Below, piece after piece: positions 35,325-44,249 of a DNA stretch of 64,000 nucleotides. The stretch covers positions 806,001 through 870,000 of the forward strand of contig JAHDXS010000001.1 of the NCBI GenBank assembly GCA_023384135.1, given 5' to 3'. This DNA is from Alphaproteobacteria bacterium. GTDB lineage: Bacteria > Pseudomonadota > Alphaproteobacteria > Micavibrionales > Micavibrionaceae. How positions within the stretch are numbered: position 1 is the stretch's first letter; the number at the start of each line of letters is the position of its first letter. The notes below the pieces were generated by a model. The model made no database searches. It had not been told where the DNA came from and saw nothing but the letters and a program-made list of their open reading frames with translations. The position numbers and the translations under genes were made by a program.

Positions 35325-35888
35325 ATGACAAAGCGCAAACCGATCATAGGCGTTCTGGCCCTTCAGGGAGCCGTGGAGCCGCACAGGCCGCATATCGAGG
35401 CGGCAGGCGGCGAATTCCGCGCGGTCAAAACGCCGGCACAGTTTAACGAATGCGACGCCTTCATCCTGCCCGGCGGCGAAAGCACGACGATGCTCAAACT
35501 CATCGACACCTTTAACCTGTGGGACTCGCTGGCCGAAAACTTCGCCAAAAAGCCCGTCTGGGGCATCTGCGCCGGGGCGATCCTGATCGCGCGAAAGGTC
35601 ACGAACCCGGAGCAGAAATCCTTCGCCCTCCTCCCCCTGACGGTGGAGCGCAACGGCTACGGGCGCCAACTCGACAGCCACCAGACAGAGATCAACGGCT
35701 ACCCCGTATCCTTCATCCGCGCCCCGGTCTTCACCGACGTGGGCAAGGACGCCGAAATCCTAGCCAAGCATCAAGGCGCCCCCGTCTGGATCAAGGCCGG
35801 AAAATACACCGCCAGCGCCTTCCACCCCGAGCTGACCCTCGATTTCCCCTCCCCGATGCATAAAAAATTCGTCGAAAGTTTGCCCTGA
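35325..35888 (+). CDS. pdxT: PdxT, glutaminase of pyridoxal-phosphate synthase
   Basis: 187 residues, usual length. Class I amidotransferase: IGVLALQGAVEPH at the start, PGGESTTM oxyanion strand, nucleophile Cys in GICAGAILIA, and His-Glu in FHPELT. It supplies ammonia from glutamine to PdxS for vitamin B6 synthesis. No pdxS lies in this window, although the two are often adjacent, so pdxS must be elsewhere or the protein serves another partner. Most alphaproteobacteria use PdxA/PdxJ instead. Confidence 0.92.
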   Translation: MTKRKPIIGVLALQGAVEPHRPHIEAAGGEFRAVKTPAQFNECDAFILPGGESTTMLKLIDTFNLWDSLAENFAKKPVWGICAGAILIARKVTNPEQKSFALLPLTVERNGYGRQLDSHQTEINGYPVSFIRAPVFTDVGKDAEILAKHQGAPVWIKAGKYTASAFHPELTLDFPSPMHKKFVESLP

Positions 35889-35942
35889 CCCGCCCTTTTC
35901 GATAATAATCGCTCAAGGACAACGGGAAACGGGCCGGGGAAC

Positions 35943-36620
35943 ATGACCGAAACGCTGGAAAAGCCCTACACGGGCCTATACAAGGCGACCAGCCTGTCCG
36001 ACCTCTTCAACCGCGACCACTTCGCGCCCGCCAACGTGATCGAGCTGCCCCGGCAACTCAACGGCGATTTTAACGGTCTGGCCCGCAAGCTGAGCGCGGT
36101 GCTCAGCCTCCCAGCGGACGCCAGCCATGAAATCGAGCGTACGCTCTTCCGCAAGCTGCTCCGGCGCGTCGAACACGAGTTAAGCCCCGACGAAATGCTG
36201 GCCGCCACCCACATCGACAACGACCTGCGCAACATCGGCGGCAAGCTGGCCACGGTGAACCTGCGCATCAACACCGGCGACGCCTACGCCAACCACGATT
36301 CCGGCGCGGCCTTCCGCTTCCATGTCGATGGCTCCGCCCGCCTGCTCTGCAACTATAACGAACCCGCCGCGCAATGGCTGGAGATCGGCGACGAGGAACC
36401 CGACGCCGAAATGATGGAGCAATACGGTTATGCCGAATATTTCGCCCCCAAACCGGGTGCAGAGATCCACACCCTGCACACCGGGCATATCTACCACTTT
36501 CTGGGCCTGATGAACACGATGGACGCGCCGCCCTTCGTCCACCGGGGCATGCAATCCGGCCCCGACGACCCGCCCCGCCTGCTCCTCGTTGCGGAATACC
36601 AGCAAGAACCTTCGTTTTAG
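35943..36620 (+). CDS. DUF1826-like protein
   Basis: 225 residues, ATG behind CGGGGAAC. It resembles DUF1826 proteins: FRFHVDGSARLLCNYNEPAAQWLEI, then a late HTGHIYHFLGL and VHRGMQSGPDDPPRLLLVAEY. The pattern of HxD and later HRG hints at a cupin-like metal site, but this is not proven. The N-terminal half is helical. Function unknown. Confidence 0.65.
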   Translation: MTETLEKPYTGLYKATSLSDLFNRDHFAPANVIELPRQLNGDFNGLARKLSAVLSLPADASHEIERTLFRKLLRRVEHELSPDEMLAATHIDNDLRNIGGKLATVNLRINTGDAYANHDSGAAFRFHVDGSARLLCNYNEPAAQWLEIGDEEPDAEMMEQYGYAEYFAPKPGAEIHTLHTGHIYHFLGLMNTMDAPPFVHRGMQSGPDDPPRLLLVAEYQQEPSF

Positions 36621-36652
36621 CCGCTCCGCATGGCAACCCGGATTCCCGGAGA

Positions 36653-38020
36653 TCATATATCGAACTCGAACCCTGACTGCTCCGGAAAATAAGAATACTG
36701 CCGGTCCCCCGCCTCCAGAGTCTGCGGGTCGAAAACGCCTTCCAGCCGGTTGGCATTGAGTTCAGCATAATTCAGAGCCGCCCGGTAAAGCCGCACTCCC
36801 AAAAGCTGCGGCAAAAGCGTAGAGGTACGAAACTTGTCCAGAGCCTCATCAAAGCCGGCGCATAAAGGGGCCTTATATTCAAGAAGCTGCTCATAGGATT
36901 GAATGCGTCCCTGCTTCAATCCATGCTCGATCCCCGCCAGAGTTGCAGCGATCTGTAACATCGTCAGGGCCGCCCCGTCACGATTACCAAAACCGGGATC
37001 GGCATGCCGAATTTCCAGATGCGCGTTTTCCGGCGTGATTGTGGCCTTGGCTGGAAGACCATGATCATCGAAAAATTTCTGAGTATACGGGTTCTGCTTG
37101 ACGATAGCCCCGGATTTTTTCAGCGGATGGTACCCGGCATGAGTGGGTGCGCTAAGGTTTTTGTTCCCCAGCCTTTCCCAAGACGCATAATAACGGTTAA
37201 CAAACGACAGAACCGACTCTGCTGTGATATCAATAATACCCGCCGCCGCGTTCCAAGTAACCGGAGTGCCCTTATCGCGGTCGACGGGATTGTAAAACGG
37301 GTTCACGCCGTCTTTGCCTCTAAAACCGATGTTAATATGCACACCACTCCCCGCCGCGCCATGATTTTCCAGCACAGAAGTATTCGAAAGAAACATCTCC
37401 TCAAGCGTCCTCGCCGCGAGAATCCGCTCCCTCCCGATCAGGTCAGGCCGCTCCTCGGCTTGCCTCTTTATGTCCCTCAAAATGAAATCGGGCTCATAGC
37501 CGTTAACATGCATAAGATAATAATAAACATCGGGAATCGGCCTGGGGTTGTGACTGATCAGGGCAACAGCCTCAAACCGCTCAACCACCTCCATAATCGT
37601 CTTACGCATATCACGCAGAAACTCGGCCTTCTGCACCGCGTGCCTGACCGGCGACCCCCCGTCGATCAACTCATGATTTGTGACAAGCTCCAGCCGGAAC
37701 GTATCGGGCATGTGTAAGGCTTGGTTTTTGCCCGCAAGAATGGAATCTCTGACGCGGATAAGGGGATGCTCATGATCAATGCTTGAAAAGGCGTTGCCGT
37801 ATGTTCGGCTTAATTCCTCAGTCAGTGTGTCAATCAGTTCCTGCTCACGGTGATAGCTGACACCATGGACCGTAAATTCGTCCTCAATCCCCACAAGGAT
37901 AGGACCGCACTGACCCTCAAGCCGAGCCTGACATTGCATAATCCTCTCGGCGGCGGCTGATTCTAACTCCGTTACGACCGTCTGCTCATCAAGAGCCTGA
38001 GCCGGTTCAATAACTCGCAT
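36653..38020 (-). CDS. glutamine-synthetase-fold protein
   Basis: 455 residues. The catalytic-domain signatures are diverged: an early GIEDEF glutamate strand, GSGVHINIGF in place of GAGxHxH, and LEIRHADPGFGNRDGAALTMLQIAATLAGIEHGLK in place of the RxExR...NPYL...AGLxG region. So it is likely a gamma-glutamyl ligase relative rather than the main glutamine synthetase; the substrate is unknown. It is divergent from thrC with 163 bp between. Confidence 0.7.
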   Translation of the reverse strand: MRVIEPAQALDEQTVVTELESAAAERIMQCQARLEGQCGPILVGIEDEFTVHGVSYHREQELIDTLTEELSRTYGNAFSSIDHEHPLIRVRDSILAGKNQALHMPDTFRLELVTNHELIDGGSPVRHAVQKAEFLRDMRKTIMEVVERFEAVALISHNPRPIPDVYYYLMHVNGYEPDFILRDIKRQAEERPDLIGRERILAARTLEEMFLSNTSVLENHGAAGSGVHINIGFRGKDGVNPFYNPVDRDKGTPVTWNAAAGIIDITAESVLSFVNRYYASWERLGNKNLSAPTHAGYHPLKKSGAIVKQNPYTQKFFDDHGLPAKATITPENAHLEIRHADPGFGNRDGAALTMLQIAATLAGIEHGLKQGRIQSYEQLLEYKAPLCAGFDEALDKFRTSTLLPQLLGVRLYRAALNYAELNANRLEGVFDPQTLEAGDRQYSYFPEQSGFEFDI

Positions 38021-38115
38021 CCTTAAACATCTTCCGTTGTTTAATTCTTTAAGGCCCCTTTAAACATACTTCACATAACCTTTACAAGCTTTTAATCCAT
38101 AAACTTTATGCAAAA

Positions 38116-38150
38116 AACAGATCCATCGCCGCTCAAGTGTGCGATCTGTT
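38116..38150. repeat. inverted repeat overlapping the thrC promoter
   Basis: AACAGATC (38116-38123) and GATCTGTT (38143-38150) are perfect complements 19 bases apart; the right arm overlaps the -35 box of thrC. This could be an operator for a repressor of thrC. Confidence 0.4.
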
Positions 38151-38177
38151 GACTTAAGTGCCCAAAGCCCATATGAA
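38149..38177 (+). promoter_or_regulatory. promoter of thrC, probably leaderless
   Basis: TTGACT, 17 bases, TATGAA; 6 bases before the ATG at 38184. No ribosome site fits between. Confidence 0.55.
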
Positions 38178-38183
38178 AACCCT

Positions 38184-39602
38184 ATGATCCGGTATATCTC
38201 GACGCGCGGCGGCATAGCCTCACAAACGTTTGAACAGGTGCTTCTGACGGGCCTCGCCCCCGGGGGCGGCCTTTTCGTGCCGGATTCCTGGCCCTCGATC
38301 GACGTGGCCGCCCTCAAGGGCAAATCCTACGTGGACATTGCCGAAATCGTGACCTTTCCGTTCGTGGAGGGGGCCATCGACCGCGCCGCCTACCGCAAAA
38401 TCCTTGAGGAGACCTATGGCCCCGCGACCTTCCGCGACCCCGACGTAGTGCCCCTAAACCCCCTGCCGGGCCAGGCAAAGGGCAACATTACGGTGCTGGA
38501 GCTGTTCCACGGCCCGACCATCGCCTTTAAAGACGTGGCCCTGCAACTGCTTGGCCGCCTCTTCGAGCACGTCCTGACCAAGCGCGGCGAACGCATCACC
38601 ATCGTCGGCGCCACCTCCGGCGACACCGGCTCCGCCGCCATCGAGGGCTGCAAATCCTGCGACCATGCCGACATCTTCATCCTGCACCCCAAGGGCCGCG
38701 TCTCGGATGTCCAGCGCCGCCAGATGACCACCGTAGACGCCAAGAACGTCTGGAACATCGCCATCGACGGCACCTTCGACGACTGCCAGAACCTCGTAAA
38801 GGCGATGTTCAACGATACCGACTTCAATGACCAGTTGAACCTCTCCGCCGTGAACTCCATCAACTGGGCGCGCATCATGGCGCAGATCGTCTATTACTTC
38901 GCCGCAGCCTTACGCCTCGGCGCGCCGGAAAAGGAATGCTCCTTCGTGGTTCCCTCCGGCAATTTCGGCAACATGTACGCCGCCTACGCCGCCCAGAAAA
39001 TGGGCCTGCCCGTAAAATATCTGTGCGTCTCCACCAACCGCAACGACATCCTGACCCGCTTCCTCGAAACCGGCGAGATGAAAATCGACAAGGCCTTTGC
39101 CACGCTCAGCCCCTCGATGGATATCCAGATCTCCAGCAACTTCGAACGCTACCTCTTCGACCTGCTCGACCGCGACCCCATCAAACTCGCCGAACTGATG
39201 CAAACCTTTAAAGAAACCGGAAGCTTCGCCGTCGAGCCCGAACAAATGGTCGAGGCCCGCGAAAAATTCAGATCCTCCCGCGCCGAGGATTCCGAGACTC
39301 TCGATATGATGCAAAAATGCTACGTCTCCGATCAATACGTCCTCGACCCTCACACCGCCGTCGGCCTCGTGGGCGCGCGGATGCTGTCCGAAGAAACCCG
39401 CGACCCTGTCGTCCTGCTCGCCACCGCCCACCCGGCAAAATTCCCCGATGCGGTGCGCAAGGCCATCGCCCTCACCCCGTCTCTGCCCCCGCATCTAAAG
39501 GGTCTGATGGAACGGGACGAAAAAATCGACGATCTACCCAACAATCTCAATCAGGTGCAGGATTTCATCCGCGCCCGCTCACGCGTAACCGCCGGAAAGT
39601 AA
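38184..39602 (+). CDS. thrC: threonine synthase
   Basis: 472 residues from the ATG at 38184 (MIRYISTRGG), the usual N-terminus. PLP enzyme turning O-phosphohomoserine into threonine. Visible: HGPTIAFKDVALQ with the PLP Lys, ATSGDTGSAA phosphate loop, and SGNFGN. It belongs to the longer (about 460-residue) threonine-synthase class. Followed after 10 bp by the M16 protease gene, an order seen in many alphaproteobacteria, so the two are probably one operon. Confidence 0.96.
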   Translation: MIRYISTRGGIASQTFEQVLLTGLAPGGGLFVPDSWPSIDVAALKGKSYVDIAEIVTFPFVEGAIDRAAYRKILEETYGPATFRDPDVVPLNPLPGQAKGNITVLELFHGPTIAFKDVALQLLGRLFEHVLTKRGERITIVGATSGDTGSAAIEGCKSCDHADIFILHPKGRVSDVQRRQMTTVDAKNVWNIAIDGTFDDCQNLVKAMFNDTDFNDQLNLSAVNSINWARIMAQIVYYFAAALRLGAPEKECSFVVPSGNFGNMYAAYAAQKMGLPVKYLCVSTNRNDILTRFLETGEMKIDKAFATLSPSMDIQISSNFERYLFDLLDRDPIKLAELMQTFKETGSFAVEPEQMVEAREKFRSSRAEDSETLDMMQKCYVSDQYVLDPHTAVGLVGARMLSEETRDPVVLLATAHPAKFPDAVRKAIALTPSLPPHLKGLMERDEKIDDLPNNLNQVQDFIRARSRVTAGK

Positions 39603-39612
39603 ACCCAGCCCC

Positions 39613-40878
39613 ATGACTAAACATCCGATCAAGATCACGACCCTCCCCAACGGCCTGCGTGTCGTCACCGACACCGTAACCACCGTTGAAACCGTGGCGG
39701 TGGGCGTTTGGGTCGGTGTGGGCACAAGGTTCGAGGATATGCGCCATAACGGCGTGGCTCACATGGTCGAACACATGCTCTTCAAGGGTACAAAAAAGCG
39801 CAGCGCACTCGACATCGTGGAGGTGATCGAAAACGTTGGCGGCAGCATGAACGCCTACACCAGCCGTGAATTGACCAGCTACTACGTACACCTTCTGAAA
39901 GAAGACCTTCCGCTGGCCCTCGACATTTTGGCCGACATGCTCCAGAACTCGACCCTGCCCGAGGACGAGATCGAACGCGAGCGCGACGTGATCCTCCAGG
40001 AAATCGGCATGTGCGCCGACACACCCGACGACCTGATTTTCGACAATTACTACGAAACCGCATACCCGGGGCAGGCGCTCGGCGCACCCATTCTCGGCAA
40101 GTCGGAGATCATCGCGAATATGAAACGCGAAGCCCTCGCCGGATATATCGCGCAGCACTACAACCCGGCCCAGATGGTCGTCTGCGCGGCGGGTAACGTT
40201 GCGCACGAACGCATGATCGAACTGGTCGGCAATCTTTTTGCAGACCTCCCGCCCGGCAAAGCCGAACAAAGCCTCCCCGCCGATTATCGCGGCGGCGAGC
40301 ACCGTCTCGATAAGGAACTCGAACAGGCGCACGTCATACTGGGCTTCCGCGGCGTACCGCGCACCGATGACGCTTACTTTGCCGCGCACACGCTGGCAAC
40401 GCTTCTGGGCGGCGGGATGTCCTCACGCCTGTTTCAGGAAGTGCGCGAAAAACGCGGCCTCGTCTATTCCGTCTACAGCTTCCACTCCGCTTACACAGAC
40501 GATGGCATCTTTGGCATCTACGCCGGAACCGGGCCGGACAAACTGCCCGAACTCGTTCCGGTCGTGTGCGATGAAATCAAGAAACTCGTCGGCTCGGTCG
40601 GCGAAACCGAACTGAACCGCGCCAAAATGCAGCTCCGCGCAGGAATTTTGATGGGTCAGGAATCCATGAGCACCCGCGCGGATTCCAGCGCCAAGGCGCT
40701 GCTGCTGAATAGTCGTATCCGCACGATTCCCGAAATTCTTGGAAAAATTGACGCGGTGGATATCGCCGCGCTCGACTCCGTGGCCCGCCGAATTTTCAGC
40801 TCGAAACCGACCCTCGCTGCCCTCGGCCCGCTGGCGCAACTCGAATCCTTCGACGCCCTGACCGCCCGCCTGTCTTGA
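39613..40878 (+). CDS. M16 family zinc protease (mitochondrial-processing-peptidase type)
   Basis: 421 residues. Inverted zinc motif HMVEH (His50, Glu53, His54) with the distal Glu in ERDVILQEIGM. The second half carries the inactive M16_C domain with GGGMSSRLFQEVREKRGLVYS. No signal peptide. The bacterial relatives of the mitochondrial processing peptidase beta subunit have this form. It lies 10 bp after thrC. Confidence 0.92.
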   Translation: MTKHPIKITTLPNGLRVVTDTVTTVETVAVGVWVGVGTRFEDMRHNGVAHMVEHMLFKGTKKRSALDIVEVIENVGGSMNAYTSRELTSYYVHLLKEDLPLALDILADMLQNSTLPEDEIERERDVILQEIGMCADTPDDLIFDNYYETAYPGQALGAPILGKSEIIANMKREALAGYIAQHYNPAQMVVCAAGNVAHERMIELVGNLFADLPPGKAEQSLPADYRGGEHRLDKELEQAHVILGFRGVPRTDDAYFAAHTLATLLGGGMSSRLFQEVREKRGLVYSVYSFHSAYTDDGIFGIYAGTGPDKLPELVPVVCDEIKKLVGSVGETELNRAKMQLRAGILMGQESMSTRADSSAKALLLNSRIRTIPEILGKIDAVDIAALDSVARRIFSSKPTLAALGPLAQLESFDALTARLS

Positions 40879-40954
40879 ATTCAGAAACACAGAACCTTAT
40901 CTGTGTGGGCGTAGCTCTAATTTTCTATCAAAAAAAGAAAGAGAAATGGAGCGA

Positions 40955-41029
40955 AAATAGCGTCTTTCGAGAACCGCAGCGCAGAATACTTAGGGGTATT
41001 TGAGCAGCGGTTCTCGAAAGACGCTATTT
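40955..41029. terminator. very long perfect hairpin between convergent genes
   Basis: Two 23-bp arms (40955-40977 and 41007-41029) are exact complements, with a 29-base loop that can itself pair (AATAC/GTATT). The M16 gene ends at 40878 on plus and yqgE ends at 41054 on minus, so it can act as a two-way terminator; on the minus strand a T-rich tract follows (TTTCTTTTTTT). The stem is much longer than ordinary terminators. Confidence 0.6.
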
Positions 41030-41053
41030 GCAGCCCATTTATCGAACTTTTTA

Positions 41054-41653
41054 CTAAGCGCTTCCGGCGGTGCCCGACAACATCCCGGGATCGAATCCGA
41101 GCTGCCCGATGGCCTTCGCCCACTTCGCCTCGTTGTCCTGATGGAAGATAATCGAGGGGTCCGCATCGGCCACGAGCCATGCATTCTGCTGGATCTCCCA
41201 ATCGAGTTGCCCCGCGCTCCATCCGGCATAACCGAGGATAAACAAAATCTGGTCCGGCCCCTCGCCGCGCACGATATCCTGCACGGCTTCGACCGTACCG
41301 GTCACGCCGTACTGCCCGGCGATCAAAACTGTTTCTTCGCGTTTGAAATCGGGCGTATGCAAAAGAAACCCGCGCGCCGATTCAACCGGGCCGCCGTTCA
41401 TGACGGGCATGCGCAGCGCGTTAAGGTCCACGACGATATCCGAACGCAGATCGAGCTGCTTCACAAGCTCGTGAAACGCGATCCCCGGGAGCGTGTGATT
41501 GACCACCAGCCCCATCGCTCCGTCTGCGTCGTGCGAACACAGAAAAATCACGGCGCGATGAAAACGCGGGTCGCCCATACTCGGCATAGCGAGCAAAAGC
41601 TTGCCTGTCAGATATCCTGAATCCGCATCGTCTGTCTTACGGGATTGCCCCAT
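41054..41653 (-). CDS. YqgE/AlgH family protein (UPF0301)
   Basis: 199 residues. The family pattern is complete: GKLLLAMPSMGDPRFHRAVIFLCSHDADGAMGLVVNHTL, GGPVES.RGFLLH, and ILGYAGWSAGQLDWEIQQNAWLVADAD. Conserved cytosolic protein; a transcription-linked role has been proposed in some species, but the molecular function is not firm. The N-terminus carries 13 polar residues before the conserved start. Confidence 0.93.
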   Translation of the reverse strand: MGQSRKTDDADSGYLTGKLLLAMPSMGDPRFHRAVIFLCSHDADGAMGLVVNHTLPGIAFHELVKQLDLRSDIVVDLNALRMPVMNGGPVESARGFLLHTPDFKREETVLIAGQYGVTGTVEAVQDIVRGEGPDQILFILGYAGWSAGQLDWEIQQNAWLVADADPSIIFHQDNEAKWAKAIGQLGFDPGMLSGTAGSA

Positions 41654-41756
41654 TCATTCCTCCGTTGCAAAGTGGCCTCCCCATGATAGGAACAAAACCG
41701 CCCGCAGGGAAAGAAAATTCCGCTGACCCGCGCCTGCCTTGGCCATCCCGCTCCCT

Positions 41757-42032
41757 TTGTCATCCCCTCTCCCCTTCTTGTCATCCCCGCACCCCTTATT
41801 GTCATCCCCGCGAAGGCGGGGATCCAGTAAACCACATCACCGCGGATTCCGGCCTACGCCGGAATGACATCCTTTAAAGTCATCCTGAGCGCAGCGAAGG
41901 ATCTTGTAACGTTTCCCTTTTAACTAAGACCGTCATTGCGAACCCGCATCAGCGGGTGAAGCAATCCACCTTTTAGAGTCATCCCCGTTATCCTGAGCGC
42001 AGCAAAATATCTTGTAACTTCGCCCCTGTAAC
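41757..42032. repeat. dispersed palindromic repeats, copy B
   Basis: The 380-base gap 41654-42035 has no gene. It carries truncated R1 heads (41757, 41779), one full R1 (about 41800-41870), an R2 (41878-41910), an R3 (CATTGCGAACCCGC, GCGGGTGAAGCAATCC, 41935-41970) and a decayed R2 (about 41983-42020). This shows all three families nested in one spot. Confidence 0.85.
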
Positions 42033-42035
42033 TCT

Positions 42036-43169
42036 TCACTTAAACTCATAAACCTTCAAAGTCTGCGCCACGATCAACTTCGCCTCGAACTCCGCCTCCG
42101 CCCGCGCCCGTCCGGCGCGCCCCATCGCCGCCCGCCGGAACGGATCGTCCAGCAGCGCCAAAATCGCTTGCGCACAGGCCCAGGCATCCCGCACTGGAAA
42201 CAAAAGCCCGTTTACCCCGTCCGCAACCGCCTCCCGGCAGCCCGGATGATCGGTGGTGACGATCGCCTTGCCCATGGCCGTCGCCTCCAGCAAGACCTTC
42301 GGCACCCCCTCCCGGTAATAAGAAGGATACGCGACCAACGTTGCGAGAGAGAGCAGCCCCGGCATATCCTCAACCCGGCCCAGCCACTCCACCGTCCCGT
42401 CCGCGCACAAATCATGCATCTCCGCCTCCGTAAGCGCCAGCGGATTGCTCCGGCTCACCCCGCCCGCGATCTGAAACCGCGCATCGACTCCCTCCGCTTT
42501 CAAAAGCGCAGCCGCTTCCACGAACACCGCGATCCCCTTGTCGCGCACCAGCCGTGTGGGCATCAGCACGATGGGCGGAGCCTCCTCTGCCCCCTCGCGC
42601 GGTGTAAACACGGATGTATCGACGCCGGATCCGCGAATAAGCGCCGTGCGCTCCAGCTTCACGAACCCGCGCCGCACAAAAAGATTCAGATCGTCCGGGT
42701 TCTGAAAAATGACACGCATGTTTTTTCCGCCCAGCGCCAGTTTCAAAAACGGCCCGATCAAAGCCCGCAAAACCTTCGGCTTAAAACCTTCGCCGGAAAA
42801 CAGATACCCCAGCCCTGCCACCGTATGCACGGCGCGCACATCCCAGCGCCCCGCCAGCCGCACGGCCAGCCCGGCGATGAACGCGTATTTCAGGGTAATC
42901 GCGTGAACGATCTCCGGCCCCTGCGCGGCAATCAGATTCCGCAACGCGAAAATAGTTTTAATAACTCCTAAAACGCCGGAGGCCTCCGGCAAATCGAACC
43001 CGATAAACCCCATCTCGCGCAAACGCTTGTCAGACGCGCCGCCCGGCATCGCCACCATGACCTGATACCCGGCATCCCGCGCACCGAGCGCCAGCGGCAA
43101 GCGGTGTGACCAGAACCAGTCGGCATGATTGATAACGTAAAGAATGCGTGCTTGCTCTGTAGCAGACAT
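42036..43169 (-). CDS. GT4-type glycosyltransferase
   Basis: 377 residues. Two Rossmann halves: N-terminal ILYVINHADWFWSHRLPLALGARDAGYQV and VHAITLKYAFIAGLA; C-terminal donor-binding LMPTRLVRDKGIAVFVEAAALL, EWLGRVEDMPGLLSLATLVAYPSYYREGVPKVLLEATAMGKAIVTTDHPGCREAV with the family EGxPxxxLEA motif. Probably adds a sugar to a lipid-linked surface glycan. Overlaps by one base with the epimerase gene; the two plus the asparagine synthase form a surface-polysaccharide cluster. Confidence 0.92.
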   Translation of the reverse strand: MSATEQARILYVINHADWFWSHRLPLALGARDAGYQVMVAMPGGASDKRLREMGFIGFDLPEASGVLGVIKTIFALRNLIAAQGPEIVHAITLKYAFIAGLAVRLAGRWDVRAVHTVAGLGYLFSGEGFKPKVLRALIGPFLKLALGGKNMRVIFQNPDDLNLFVRRGFVKLERTALIRGSGVDTSVFTPREGAEEAPPIVLMPTRLVRDKGIAVFVEAAALLKAEGVDARFQIAGGVSRSNPLALTEAEMHDLCADGTVEWLGRVEDMPGLLSLATLVAYPSYYREGVPKVLLEATAMGKAIVTTDHPGCREAVADGVNGLLFPVRDAWACAQAILALLDDPFRRAAMGRAGRARAEAEFEAKLIVAQTLKVYEFK

Positions 43170-44203
43170 CAGGCGGCCTCCCGGCCCTGCCCCTCGCTCT
43201 TTTCACCGCCTCCTGAACCGCTCCCCGGCGGCCGCTTCGGTAACGCCGCGATATTCGAAAAATCGGAGGCGATCATCTCCTGCAAACCCTGCCGCAGCGT
43301 ATAGGGCGCAACAAACCCGCTCTTGCGGGCCCGGTCGGCGTTAACCACAGTATTCGCACAGAATTTCTTGACCCGGATCAGGCTGATCGGAAATTTCCGC
43401 CCCGTGATCTTGGCCAGAACGTCCAGAACCGCCCCGCCCGCAAAGCCGATAAAATATGGCAGAGTCGTGCCCATCCCGCGCATCCCCATCCCCGCGCGGA
43501 TATCCGCCACCATCTCCCGCATCGTCAGATCCGGCTTGTCCGCGTAATTATAAAGGCTCCGCCCGGGCGCGGCATCAAGACACTGCTCCAGAAATGCCGC
43601 GACGTTCCCAACGTAAGCAATGGATTTTTTATTCTTCCCGCGCCCGATCATGATGAACCGCCCCCGCGCGATGGAATCCATAAGCGTATACACATTCCCC
43701 CGGTTCCCCGGCCCGAACGTCGCCACAAGCCGAACGGTCACGAGCCGCCGGGACGAATCCGCCGCCGCCCAGCCATCGAAAACCGTCTCGCTTTCGAGCT
43801 TGGACCGCCCGTAATCGTTGAACGGCGAGGGCGTGCTGTCCTCCTTCGATTCCCCGGCGTCAAGGCCGTACACCGCGACCGAACTGGAAAAGATGATCGT
43901 CTTGATCCCGTTGATCTGCGCGGCGGCCACAAGGTTCTCCGCCCCGCCTACATTCACGTCGTAATATTTCTTGATGGGGGTAACATCGTCCCGGTGTTCG
44001 GCGGCCAGATGATACACCGCATCGAACCCCTTCAAGGCGACGATCATCGCCTCCTTGTCGGTAACGCTGACGATCGACCCGTCCCGGGGATAGGCGGCGG
44101 ATGGAACGATATCCAGCCAGTGGCACTCATGCCCAAGCGCCTTAAGCCGCCGTATAAGCGCCGTGCCGATAAATCCTGCTCCGCCTGTAATCGCGATTTT
44201 CAT
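43169..44203 (-). CDS. NAD-dependent sugar epimerase/dehydratase
   Basis: 344 residues. Extended SDR: GGAGFIG at residues 7-13; a catalytic Y-x-x-x-K equivalent at DYGRSKLESE after a Ser-rich strand (IFSSSVAVYG). Typical of nucleotide-sugar 4-epimerases or 4,6-dehydratases; the substrate is not readable. The C-terminal end is basic and Gly-rich. Downstream of asnB-like and immediately before the glycosyltransferase. Confidence 0.9.
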   Translation of the reverse strand: MKIAITGGAGFIGTALIRRLKALGHECHWLDIVPSAAYPRDGSIVSVTDKEAMIVALKGFDAVYHLAAEHRDDVTPIKKYYDVNVGGAENLVAAAQINGIKTIIFSSSVAVYGLDAGESKEDSTPSPFNDYGRSKLESETVFDGWAAADSSRRLVTVRLVATFGPGNRGNVYTLMDSIARGRFIMIGRGKNKKSIAYVGNVAAFLEQCLDAAPGRSLYNYADKPDLTMREMVADIRAGMGMRGMGTTLPYFIGFAGGAVLDVLAKITGRKFPISLIRVKKFCANTVVNADRARKSGFVAPYTLRQGLQEMIASDFSNIAALPKRPPGSGSGGGEKSEGQGREAA

Positions 44204-44249
44204 GGCCCAACTCTAGGCTCCTCCCCCCAAAAAGCCAACATTAAAAATT

